From DYRB01 sp963845265 (GTDB taxonomy: Bacteria; Pseudomonadota; Gammaproteobacteria; Chromatiales; Chromatiaceae), in contig CAWJRN010000014.1 of assembly GCA_963845265.1 (NCBI GenBank), forward strand, positions 124,001 to 188,000: DNA of 64,000 bases, given 5' to 3'. Below the pieces are notes generated by a model. The model made no database searches. It was not told where the DNA came from and saw only the letters and a list, made by a program, of their open reading frames with translations. This document shows, piece by piece, positions 16,944 through 25,507 of the stretch. A program made the translations under genes and the position numbers. Numbering within the stretch: the stretch's first letter is position 1; every line of letters starts with the position of its first letter.

Positions 16944-17900
16944 TCAAGCTCCGGGCCGACGAGGCCCCCTGAAGTCCCGACCCTTGCCCTGTTCCGGGGC
17001 GGCGATGAGTCGCTGCGCGTCCATCACCATGAGCCCATCGTGCCAATCCAGGTGGTGCATGGCGCGCCAGCCGCCAATCGACGCCCCGTTGGCCTGCCAG
17101 ATGGGGTGTTCGACGTAGCGCTCAGGGGTCAGCAGATCGATGGCATTGAGATTGAGACCGTAGCCGTAGCGTGGCACCGAGTTTTGGGCCGGGCGTAGCA
17201 GGCGACCGCTCCTGTCCCGGAAGACGCGTCCGCCGGGGCGCCCTCCGGAATAGTCGAGGATCAGAGGATTCTGCGCATGTGGGGCCCAATGCTCGCTCAG
17301 GGGGGAGTCGGCGTGGAAGGCAAACAGGGATTCGTTGACACGCGCCTTGCCGATTCGGGCGGCACAAAACAACCACCATCGGCCAGCGTGTGCGAAGAGG
17401 GTCGAGTCCGCCGCCTGGATACCGTCCATCAAGGTCCGTTCCCAGGTCCACTCGTCAGGGAATCGGGTGCAACGGTAGAGATCGACCCGATGGGACGCGG
17501 CACTCTCCGGCACCATGTAGAGCTCGTTTTCGTGCTCGAACAGAAAGGGATAGGAGAGGTGGCGGGGCTCGTCGATCACCGGGACCGGCGGACCCAAGGG
17601 TTGAAGGGTCTGATCCAGCTCGATCACGCTGATCCGACCAATGCAGGTCTCGTAGGGATACTCTTCCAGGAAGACGAATTGACGCCCCGCCTGCGACCAG
17701 GCGAAGGGGTCTGCCCAGAAGCAGTCGTCGGGCGGGAAGATGGGGGTGAGTGCGGCGGGTTCGGGCGCCTCGCGGGCCTCGGGGCCGACGAGGCCCGCGA
17801 GCAGGAACCACTGGGCGCGGCAGCGGCGCTCGTCTCGTGCATCGAGGTGCTTGCGGATGTCTCGGGCCAGGCCGTGCCGCACGCGGCGAAGGGGGTTCAT
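16944..17900 (-). CDS. Beta-propeller protein related to GINT1 N-terminal domain
   Basis: The 318-residue protein has repeating blade-like segments: CFWADPFAWSQAGRQFVFLE, HLSYPFLFEHENELYMVPES, DSTLFAHAGRWWLFCA and LRPAQNSVPRYGYGLNLN. This pattern (ADPF, YPFLF, YMVPES, RPAQ) is shared with the N-terminal domain of plant glucosamine inositolphosphorylceramide transferase and with bacterial proteins in polysaccharide gene clusters. A sugar-binding or glycan-processing role is inferred. There is no signal peptide. It sits 32 bases downstream of a GNAT gene, probably in one transcript. Confidence 0.65.
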   Translation of the reverse strand: MNPLRRVRHGLARDIRKHLDARDERRCRAQWFLLAGLVGPEAREAPEPAALTPIFPPDDCFWADPFAWSQAGRQFVFLEEYPYETCIGRISVIELDQTLQPLGPPVPVIDEPRHLSYPFLFEHENELYMVPESAASHRVDLYRCTRFPDEWTWERTLMDGIQAADSTLFAHAGRWWLFCAARIGKARVNESLFAFHADSPLSEHWAPHAQNPLILDYSGGRPGGRVFRDRSGRLLRPAQNSVPRYGYGLNLNAIDLLTPERYVEHPIWQANGASIGGWRAMHHLDWHDGLMVMDAQRLIAAPEQGKGRDFRGPRRPGA

Positions 17901-17932
17901 GATCGGACCCTGCTGGTCTCGCGCGCAGCGCT

Positions 17933-19006
17933 TCAGCCGCCATCGCCGTCGCCCTGGGTCACATAGAGACCCCGGGCCGATTCCGGTAAATGGCGCACCA
18001 TGAGGGGCCTGGGGCGTTGGGTCTTGGTGAGCCGAGGGGTAAAGCCAAGGTCGGCCAGAATCCGGCCCAGCCCTGGTCCGCAGACGAAGAGCTCCACGCG
18101 TTCGACCCGCTGACGGCGCAGCGCACCGAGGGCGCCGGCCAACAGGGCTTGCAGGGCCGTCGTGTCTCCGGGTGCCGCGAGCAAGTCTACGATCTTTCCG
18201 CGCCGGCGGCCGTCCCGGTCAAATACCTTGATGACGCAATAGCCCCTCAGCCCATCTGCCGAATCGAGGATGAGGACCGAGTAGTCGTTGTCCGGATGTT
18301 GCCGGTAGCGCCAGTCGAGGACTGCGGAGTCGCGCCGACAGATGGCCGGATAGCCCGCCTTCACCGATTCCCAGAGGTGATCAAAGCGGGCGTCGAAGAG
18401 GCCTTCATGGGCTTCGACCGGAAGTACAGGCCTGGGAATGCGCGGCAGGGTGAGGTCCGCAACGGCACCGGCCAGATCTCCCACGCCGGTGCCGAGGGCG
18501 CGTCCCAGGGGACTTCGCACCGAGACTCGCCGGTGTAGGCTCCCCGTGTCCGGCTGGGCCTCGAACGGGATTCGTTCCAGGACCGTCATCATGGGGTCGG
18601 AGATGTGCTTGCCCAGTTGTATGGGGCCAGCGGCGGGATGGTCGAAGATCGCGGCCGCGAGCCCGCGCGACAGGTCGATGGTCCCCGGTGCCTTCGCGCG
18701 CTTGTGCTCGCGCAAGGCGCGCCGGGTCAAGCCCCAATGAACGAGCACGTCCACGAACCACCAGGCCTGGAAGGGCTCGCCGCCAATGTGGAGCCCGGCC
18801 GGGATCGTGCTGAGGTTGCCGATGATTTGGCCCTGCCACTCGGCCAATACGCCCCGGTAACCGGGCGGAGATAACCGCGGGTCCTGGTGCCACTGCCAAT
18901 CCCACAGCCGCTCGGTCTGTTGTGCCGGCCGCGCGCCAAAGACCTCCTCAATGCGCGCGAGGATCTGGGGCTTGTCCGCGTCCGTTCCGGGTCTGATGTC
19001 GATCAT
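17933..19006 (-). CDS. GNAT-like N-acyltransferase
   Basis: The 357-residue protein begins MIDIRPGTDADKPQILARIE, a typical GNAT beta1-alpha1 start. Later come a duplicated-looking acyltransferase half (SVLILDSADGLRGYCVIKVF) and a C-terminal ALRRQRVERVELFVCGPGLG segment. Proteins of this size and layout occur in exopolysaccharide and lipid-modification clusters. The substrate is unknown. An in-frame ATG 63 bases upstream would add an unrelated-looking leader, so the internal start is preferred, although its ribosome-binding site (AAAGAA) is weak. It is followed directly by the beta-propeller gene. Confidence 0.65.
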   Translation of the reverse strand: MIDIRPGTDADKPQILARIEEVFGARPAQQTERLWDWQWHQDPRLSPPGYRGVLAEWQGQIIGNLSTIPAGLHIGGEPFQAWWFVDVLVHWGLTRRALREHKRAKAPGTIDLSRGLAAAIFDHPAAGPIQLGKHISDPMMTVLERIPFEAQPDTGSLHRRVSVRSPLGRALGTGVGDLAGAVADLTLPRIPRPVLPVEAHEGLFDARFDHLWESVKAGYPAICRRDSAVLDWRYRQHPDNDYSVLILDSADGLRGYCVIKVFDRDGRRRGKIVDLLAAPGDTTALQALLAGALGALRRQRVERVELFVCGPGLGRILADLGFTPRLTKTQRPRPLMVRHLPESARGLYVTQGDGDGG

Positions 19007-19424
19007 TTCTTTGGATTTACCGCGATCGAGCGCAAAGGGACACACACCAGGGAGAGCGGGCGGAGTCAAGATCCGCGTCTTGCGGAGCTGTCTGAGCGAC
19101 CAGCGCGTAGAGGGATTCGGACGGCCAACCGCCTGGGGTTGAGGGACAGGACGTTCGGCCGCACCCTGGCTGAAGTGCGCGAGACGCTAGCATCGCAGAG
19201 CGGCCCCCGTCAACGGCGCCGGAGCGCCGCCGTAACGCCGCGACCGCGATGACGTGCTCAGCGTCCGCCCTCGGTGACAGGGCGAAGTGCAGGGGGAGTA
19301 GGTCGCGTTGGCTCAGCTGTCGTCTGCTCCGATCCCCTTGCTTGATTGAGACGAATGTCTTCGACGAGTGGTCCGGCGCCGGCTTCGGTTGCCTGAGACG
19401 TCGCGCCCAGCTAGGGTAGGGCCC
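19007..19424. other. Intergenic region between the divergent GNAT and radical-SAM-like genes
   Basis: It should contain the promoters for both directions, but no convincing -35/-10 pair stands out. No gene can be supported here. The last bases, AGGGTAGGG, serve as the ribosome-binding site of the next gene. Confidence 0.5.
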
Positions 19425-21152
19425 ATGTCAGCACAGCAGCCATCCGTCACCCCGGATACAGCTCCGCAAGGCCTGGAGTCCGTGTTCCTCACGGGCCTGC
19501 GTCAACGCTTCAAGGCCACCGTCAACGACATGACCAGCGGGTCCATGCAGAGCCTCTTGGGCGAGGACCCGGAGACCGCGGCCCTGGCCTTCCCGTTGAG
19601 CTACCTCTACGCCTACCGCTGGTTGGATCACAACGTGCCGGCGGCCTACCGGGGCGCGGTGCTGACCCCGTTCCGCAAGGGTGCGCGCGCCTTCCTGATG
19701 GACCTGCTCGCGGCAGCTCCCGACGCCCCTGGCTTCCTGGAGGCTTATGTCGCCCATCTCGTCGCCGACACCGGCAGCACTCTGATCCAGCGTCAACAAT
19801 TGCTGAACCTGCTTGCGGAGCGGGACGGCGACCCCCAGCGGTTGGTGGCGGACATGCTGGCCCGATGGGAGGGCCTGGGGCTGCTTACGCGCACCCACAA
19901 GGCCGCCTATAGCGAGCTGGGTCACCAGGAGCGTGATCGATACGCAGCGCTGCTGGGCCCAGAGGATCGGGAGCGCCTCGCCCTGGTGGATGGCCTCACG
20001 GACCCTGGTGGTGCGGCCCATCTGGACAAGCTGGCCCTGATCCCCGCCATGGGCTGCCCCCAGACCTGCCGCCACTGCATGTTCATCTGGCGTCCGCCCA
20101 TGGGCGACCTGCCGGACTCCGCGCCCCTCTATGCCTTCGTCAATGCCCACACCGAGAGCCTGTTGTTCACCGGCGGCGACCTCACCCGCCACCTGGACCA
20201 CTTCACTCGGGCCATCGCGACCATGGATCGGGTGCGCACCTTCGCCATCCTGCTCAATGGGGACTTTGCCAATGACCCGCCGACCACCGAGGTGGTGATC
20301 GGTGCGATGGCCGCGGCGGTGCGCGCCCGGCCCAGGGGCTGGACACAGGCCCAGGTCCTGCTCCAAATCAGCTTCGATGAGCTCCACCAGGAGGTGGTTC
20401 TGGACAAGTCCGGGCGACTCAAGGAGCGCATCCCGGTGGCCAAGATCGCCAATATCGTCGCCTGTGCCCCGCGCCACCCGGAGGTTCAGCTCTGTCTGCT
20501 GCACAAGCAGAACGCCCTCAACTTCTCGACGGACGTCTTTCATCGTGGCGTCTTCGCCCGTCTGGTCGAGGAGCTCGGTCGGCGCGGACACCAGACGCGC
20601 ATCCTGACCTCGGCACCCTCCCCGCGGCTCAAGCGCCACCCCCACCACCCGGGCCAGGTCGCGCCGGTCCTCAAGGATGCGAGCTTCGTCCTCGCAGCTT
20701 ACCCAGACCGACCCATGCTGTTGACCAGCTCCACCGTCGATGCCTACGGTCGGGCGACCACCCTGGACCCAGGGGAGACGGTCCAGGACCGGGACTTGTT
20801 GCACCAGGTCCTCCAGGGCGAGGCGCCGCCGGGGCAGGGGTTCGATACGGACCTCATGTTCTGGCTCAATGGCTGGGTCACCCTTTTCTCCGCGGTCCAT
20901 CTCTGTCTGGGTGACTTCCATGCGGAGGGCGGTGAGCGCATCCTCGCCCGTCGGCGAAAGGACCCACTGACCACCGCCCTAGGTCGGTTCGATCTGCGCC
21001 TGCTGGACTTCTACGCGGAGGTTCGCCCGGATCTCGACTTACGCATTGCCGCTGCCACCAGCCCGCATCACCTATTCCATGCCATCACCGAGGACGCGGG
21101 GCTGCGGTTGCACATGACCCGTCGCCTAATGGGCGTGGAGATTGTGAGCTAA
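19425..21152 (+). CDS. Uncharacterised radical-SAM-like protein with CX3CX2C motif
   Basis: The 575-residue protein carries CPQTCRHC, with Cys at 211, 215 and 218: the CX3CX2C spacing that binds the radical-SAM [4Fe-4S] cluster. SLLFTGGDLTRH, a GGD/GGE-like motif used for SAM binding, follows about 50 residues on, and then strand-like segments (TFAILLNGDF, QVLLQISFDELHQEVV). About 200 residues of helical sequence precede the core, which is unusual. It has no evident SPASM cysteine cluster. The start at 19425 has a strong AGGGTAGGG site; a longer frame from 19368 lacks one. It is monocistronic, with a divergent GNAT gene upstream. Substrate unknown. Confidence 0.65.
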   Translation: MSAQQPSVTPDTAPQGLESVFLTGLRQRFKATVNDMTSGSMQSLLGEDPETAALAFPLSYLYAYRWLDHNVPAAYRGAVLTPFRKGARAFLMDLLAAAPDAPGFLEAYVAHLVADTGSTLIQRQQLLNLLAERDGDPQRLVADMLARWEGLGLLTRTHKAAYSELGHQERDRYAALLGPEDRERLALVDGLTDPGGAAHLDKLALIPAMGCPQTCRHCMFIWRPPMGDLPDSAPLYAFVNAHTESLLFTGGDLTRHLDHFTRAIATMDRVRTFAILLNGDFANDPPTTEVVIGAMAAAVRARPRGWTQAQVLLQISFDELHQEVVLDKSGRLKERIPVAKIANIVACAPRHPEVQLCLLHKQNALNFSTDVFHRGVFARLVEELGRRGHQTRILTSAPSPRLKRHPHHPGQVAPVLKDASFVLAAYPDRPMLLTSSTVDAYGRATTLDPGETVQDRDLLHQVLQGEAPPGQGFDTDLMFWLNGWVTLFSAVHLCLGDFHAEGGERILARRRKDPLTTALGRFDLRLLDFYAEVRPDLDLRIAAATSPHHLFHAITEDAGLRLHMTRRLMGVEIVS

Positions 21153-21484
21153 GAAGATCGAGCAAACCGGGGACATGCCACGGTTTCGACTAGGCCGGGG
21201 ACCGACCAAACCGCGGACGGACTACGTTTTCATCGAATTCGGCACGGTGACACAGGGGGGAGACTTGAATGGACAAAGAACGTTGCGCACGATTCCTTTG
21301 GACGCTGGCCGGCGATTACAGCGCTCGGTAGGGCGAAATACAAAGCCTCGCGAGCCGTTGAGCCAATATCAGCGCATGCGCCCGTTGGTGCAGAAGATTT
21401 ACAGTGATCACAGTCACCCGTATTGCCAAAACTCGGCGTTTGCTTGCCTTGGCAGGATCACCCTTAGGCGCTCGGGCCCATCGC
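21153..21484. other. Intergenic stretch with dispersed-repeat fragments
   Basis: Fragments such as ACCGGGGACATGCCACGGTT and GCGGACGGACTACGTTTTCA resemble the GGGGACGGACCACGAAAT repeat family seen three times at 35-36.6 kb. No gene is supported. Confidence 0.4.
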
Positions 21485-21979
21485 TCAAACCAGCGTAGGC
21501 CAGGCCAGGAGCAGACCCAGGCTCGCCGCGCCGGTTAGCCCCAGACGCAGCGGCAGATACCAGTCCTGCAGGGTTGTGCGGGCGACCAGGCGACGATCCT
21601 GCAGATAATGGGCGCACAGGCCTGCCAGCAGGAGCGGTATCCCCCAGAGCTGCGGGAGCAGCAGTGCCGCCCATGCGAGCAGCGAAGGCACGATGCTCCA
21701 GACTTAGAGCCGCGTTTGCTCCCCATCTGCCAGCCCGCTCGCGGTCATGGCAAAGGCCCAGTGCAGGGCGCCGACGAAGGACAGGATGCAGGCCCCGTAG
21801 GCCAGCAGGGCGAGCCGCGCATGGTCCTGCCAGTTTGTCCAGGACAGTGCGCCGAGGATCAGGAAGGTAGGGCGCCGCTTGCCCCCAGCCACCTCGGCCA
21901 GGTAGGGATCGGGCAAGGCTTGTTGGACATGCTGTCTCCGCACTGTCATCAAGATTGTTATTCGGTGGATCGCCATCAC
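21485..21979 (-). pseudogene. DUF3429-family membrane protein interrupted by an in-frame stop
   Basis: Two adjacent pieces in the same frame read as one DUF3429 protein: LLAYGACILSFVGALHWAFA in the first and PSLLAWAALLLPQLWGIPLL with DWYLPLRLGLTGAASLGL in the second. They are separated by a TAA codon at 21704-21706 (RL-stop-VWSIVPSLL). No frameshift is needed; changing that one codon would restore the gene. DUF3429 proteins are small inner-membrane proteins of unknown function. Either this is a true nonsense mutation or a sequencing error. Confidence 0.75.
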
Positions 21980-22093
21980 CCTATGGGTTCGAGAGGCCCC
22001 CGGATCAAGCCCCGCTATCGCTGGCTTGGGGCCAGTGTCTCCCAGGTGACGGCTAGGCTGTCCTGGACAAACAATACGTCTACGGTGGTGAAA

Positions 22094-23414
22094 ATGCGTA
22101 TTCCAAGCCGTCCTTCAGCCGCTGTCCCCGCTCACCGCGCGAGTCGCATGATGCACCTGGGGGGGCTGGCCTTCGGTCTCGCGGGCGGGATGATTGCCGA
22201 GGGGGCTCGGCGCTTGGCGCGGGGCGAAATGCCCGATGCCCGCGAGTTGCTGTTTACCCCAGGCAACGCGGGCCGCCTGACGGACAAGCTCTCCCAGCTT
22301 CGCGGCGCGGCCATGAAGGTCGGGCAGCTTCTTTCGATGGAGGCCGGGGAACTGCTGCCGGCGGAGTTCACCGCCGTGCTGACCAGGCTGCGCGAGGACG
22401 CCCACTACATGCCCCTAGGCCAGTTGGCGGGGGTCTTGGGTCAGGAATGGGGGCCGGACTGGGCAGCGCGCTTCCAACGATTCAGCTTCACCCCGCTGGC
22501 CGCGGCCTCCATTGGGCAGGTCCATGAGGCACGTCTCAAGGATGGCCGCCAGCTGGCCGTTAAGGTGCAGTATCCGGGCGTGGAACGAAGCATCGACAGC
22601 GACGTGGACAACGTGGCCGCCCTCTTTCGGCTGCTGCCGCTGTTACCTGGCGAGGTGCGCCTGGACGACCTGCTGGTCGAGGCGAAGCGCCAGCTCCACC
22701 AGGAGGCGGACTACCTGCAGGAGGCGGAGCATATCCGGCGCTTCACCGGGCTGCTCGCGGGGGAAGCAGATCTGCTTCTGCCCGAGGTGCTGGCCGAGCT
22801 GACCACGCCCAGGGTGTTGGCCATGAGCTTCGTGCCCGGCACTGCGGTGGAGTCGTTGGCGCGCGAGCGGCAGGCCATGCGCGACTTGGTTGCGGGGCGG
22901 CTCATCGACCTGCTCTTCCGGGAGTTCCTCGAGTTCGGCGTGGTACAGACCGACCCCAACTTCGCCAACTACCGCTACGATGCCGAGACGCAGACGCCTC
23001 GGGCTGCTCGACTTCGGCGCAACCCGGGTCTATCCGCCGGAGCGCATGGCCCAAGTCCGTGCCCTGTTAGCCGCCGCCAGGGCGGGCGATGCCGGCGCCC
23101 TGGAGACCGCGGCATGGGAGGCCGGCTATCTGGCGGACTCCGACCCGCCGGCGCGCCGCCAGGCCATGGCCGAGCTATTCCTGCTGGTCGCTGAGCCGGC
23201 ACGCCACAGTGGCCCCTACGATTTTGGTCGCTCGGACCTGACCGCGCGGCTGCGCGATTCCAGCTATGCCCTGGGCTTCGACCACGGTCACTGGCGGCCC
23301 CCACCACCGGATCTGATCTTCCTGCATCGCAAGCTCGCCGGGCTGTTCATGCTGTGCGGCCGGCTGCGGGCGCGGGTGGACGTGGCGGCCCGGCTGGGGG
23401 TCCATTTGTCCTGA
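22094..23414 (+). pseudogene. ABC1/UbiB-family atypical kinase, frameshifted
   Basis: The first part has the ABC1 family's KxGQ-type motif (AAMKVGQLLSMEAGELLP), the A-rich loop (FTPLAAASIGQVHEARL), the ATP lysine region (LAVKVQYPGVERSIDSDVDN) and the catalytic loop start VQTDPNFANYRY. After about 22990 the frame fails. The neighbouring frame continues with LGLLDFGATRVYPPE, the DFG motif, and runs to a natural stop at 23414. One extra C in ACGCCTCGG accounts for the break. Restored, it would be about 440 residues. UbiB-like kinases act in ubiquinone biosynthesis or lipid homeostasis. It is next to another broken gene. Confidence 0.8.
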
Positions 23415-23570
23415 TGGCCCGTTGCTGCGCGGGGCGGTGCCGAGCCCCGCACCCAGGTTCGAAGCCGGAACTTCGGTAATGCCTGGAACGAAGAGGGGGT
23501 CAGGAAACAAAGAAGGAGTCTCCCAATGCGCATGCTGATGAGCGTCGAACCTCAGCTGGCCTTCTACAGG

Positions 23571-23597
23571 CTGTGGGAGCGGCGCCCTCGCCGCGAA
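23571..23597. repeat. REP-like palindrome, second copy
   Basis: CTGTGGGAGC is followed by the stem GCGGCG, loop CCCT, CGCCGC, then GAAGC. It has the same head as the copy at 16241 with a changed but fully paired stem. It interrupts a short remnant starting MRMLMSVEP at 23526. Confidence 0.8.
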
Positions 23598-23654
23598 GCA
23601 GGGCGCGCGACCCTGCTTGCAAGCATCGGGGCTATCAGGGCCCGAATGAGGTCG

Positions 23655-23863
23655 TTACGATCGGGCACCCCGGATCACGGTCAGCCCCAGATGGGCCTCA
23701 AGGGCGTCGAAATCGCGGTCTGTATGCAGCGCAGACGCTCCTGGCATTTGATCTGAACCAGCAGCTTGAGTCCGGCCTCTACTGTCTCGCGTTTGGTTCT
23801 GAGACCCGAGAGCTCCTGGGCGTCCGCGATCAACCGATCATCGATCACAATGTTCGTACGCAT
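23655..23863 (-). pseudogene. vapBC toxin-antitoxin remnant (deletion fusion)
   Basis: The frame starts MRTNIVIDDRLIADAQELSG and TKRETVEAGLKLLVQ, a clear VapB antitoxin. After about 45 residues the DNA switches to sequence that, in another frame, reads LHTDRDFDALEAHLGLTVI and a stop at 23655: the very C-terminus of a VapC PIN-domain toxin. An internal deletion thus removed the end of vapB and nearly all of vapC. The hybrid frame could still give a 60-residue protein. Confidence 0.75.
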
Positions 23864-23958
23864 GATGCTCTTGGGTGTGTACTAAATGTGTAAAGAACAC
23901 ACATCGGCCTCACCCCCGACAACGACCAATGCGCAGCCCTCCAATCTCGTGTTACGCG

Positions 23959-25497
23959 TCAGAGGCCAGTGATACCGATCATCGAGTGCGCCGCCGTGCC
24001 GGACAGGTTGGCCACCCAAAGCTCTGCCGCGCTGCGGGTCAGGTCGAGCACGCCCTGGGGATAGAGCCCCAGGGCCAGGACCAATAGGCAAGTCGCCGCA
24101 ACGACCGCCAGTTCGCGTGGGAGCAGGTCCGCGGCGCCTGCCACCAATGGGCTGGTCACCGGCCCCTGAAAGGCCCTGCGGTAGATCCCCAGGAAGTAGC
24201 CGGCCGCGACTACAGCCCCGAATAAGGCGGCCAGTCCGGCCCCGGTGTGGGTGCCCAGGGCGCTCAGGATCAACAGCAGCTCCGCCGGAAAGCCGCTGGT
24301 CCCCGGTAGCCCAAGGGACGCCAGCCCCAGCAGCAGGAAGCTGCCGGCGAGCAGGGGCATCGTCTTCACCACGCCCCCCAGGCTGCGGGCCTCAGTGGTC
24401 CCGGTGCGTTGGTGCAGAAAGCCCGTGATGAGAAAGAGCCCGCCGGCGATCAGGGTGAAGTTGAGCAACTGGAAGACCGCGCCCTGAATCCCTTGCAGGC
24501 TCAAGGACCCGATGCCCAAGACCACCAAGCCCACATGGCTGATGCTGGAAAAGGCCAGCATGCGGCGTAGGTTGGTCTGGGCCAGGGCGCCGAGGGCCCC
24601 GTAGAGGATGCCCAACACCCCCAGCCCCGGCAGCAGCCAATGCAGCTCGGCCGCCGCACCTGGGGCCAGCGGTACGACGAAGCGGATCAAGCCGTAGGCC
24701 CCGAGCTTGAGCCCGGTCATCAGGGCGGCGATGGCGATGGGCCCGTCCGCGGCCACCACCGGCAGCCAGGTGTGCAGCGGCACCACCGGCGTCTTGACCG
24801 CGAACCCCGCCAGCAGCAGCAGGAAGACCGTCAGCTCCAGGCTGTCGGGCAGCGGGGTCTGGTGCAGGGTCTGGTAATCGAAGGAGAGCCCGGCGGGGAT
24901 CGCCGCGCCTGTCACGTCCGCGTGATTGAAGGCGAGCAGGATGAAGGCGAAGAGCAGGGGTACGCCCCCCACCAGCATGAACAGGGTGTACTTGACCGCC
25001 GCGAAGCGCCGGTTGGGTCCAATGCCCCAGAGGCTGACCAAAAAGAAGATCGGGATCAGGGTCAGCTCCCAGAACAGGAAGAACAGCACCGTGTCCAGGG
25101 CGCAGAAGACCCCTAGGGTGGCGCTCTCCAGGAGCAGCAGCAGACTGTAATAGAGCCGTGGCATGGTCCGCACCCGCGTCCAGGAGGCGGCGATGACCCC
25201 GATGAACAGCAGCACCGTCAGTGGCAGGAATCCGACTGAGATCCCATCGACGCCCACGGTGTAATGGATGTTGAGGCTGGGGATCCAGGCGTAGCGCTCC
25301 ACCAGTTGGAATCCGCCGTCCGCCGGGTTGAAGTGCAGCAGCGCGACCAGGGCCAGGGCCAGGTCCGCCAGGGCCGCGCCCAGGGCGATCCAGCGCACCC
25401 GGCCTGGGTCCCGGACCAGCCAGATCGGGAGGGCAGCCATGGGCAGGGTCAGCAGGAGCAGACTCAGCAGGGGCAGGCCGGCGGTGGTTTCGGTCAT
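23959..25497 (-). CDS. NuoM-like proton-conducting subunit, last gene of the DAB operon
   Basis: The 512-residue integral membrane protein has the proton-translocating core of NuoM/MrpD proteins. FWELTLIPIFFLVSLWG holds the conserved helix-5 Glu. VKTPVVPLHTWLP carries the Lys and His residues of the half-channel, and TGLKLGAYGLIRFV holds the next Lys. It is one of four such subunits in this operon and is not part of a complete complex I: no NuoA-J or K genes are present. Together with dabA it probably couples ion flow to vectorial CO2 hydration; this is inferred from context. It begins 10 bases after the preceding NuoM-like gene. Confidence 0.85.
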   Translation of the reverse strand: MTETTAGLPLLSLLLLTLPMAALPIWLVRDPGRVRWIALGAALADLALALVALLHFNPADGGFQLVERYAWIPSLNIHYTVGVDGISVGFLPLTVLLFIGVIAASWTRVRTMPRLYYSLLLLLESATLGVFCALDTVLFFLFWELTLIPIFFLVSLWGIGPNRRFAAVKYTLFMLVGGVPLLFAFILLAFNHADVTGAAIPAGLSFDYQTLHQTPLPDSLELTVFLLLLAGFAVKTPVVPLHTWLPVVAADGPIAIAALMTGLKLGAYGLIRFVVPLAPGAAAELHWLLPGLGVLGILYGALGALAQTNLRRMLAFSSISHVGLVVLGIGSLSLQGIQGAVFQLLNFTLIAGGLFLITGFLHQRTGTTEARSLGGVVKTMPLLAGSFLLLGLASLGLPGTSGFPAELLLILSALGTHTGAGLAALFGAVVAAGYFLGIYRRAFQGPVTSPLVAGAADLLPRELAVVAATCLLVLALGLYPQGVLDLTRSAAELWVANLSGTAAHSMIGITGL

Positions 25498-25507
25498 GGC
25501 CGTCTCC

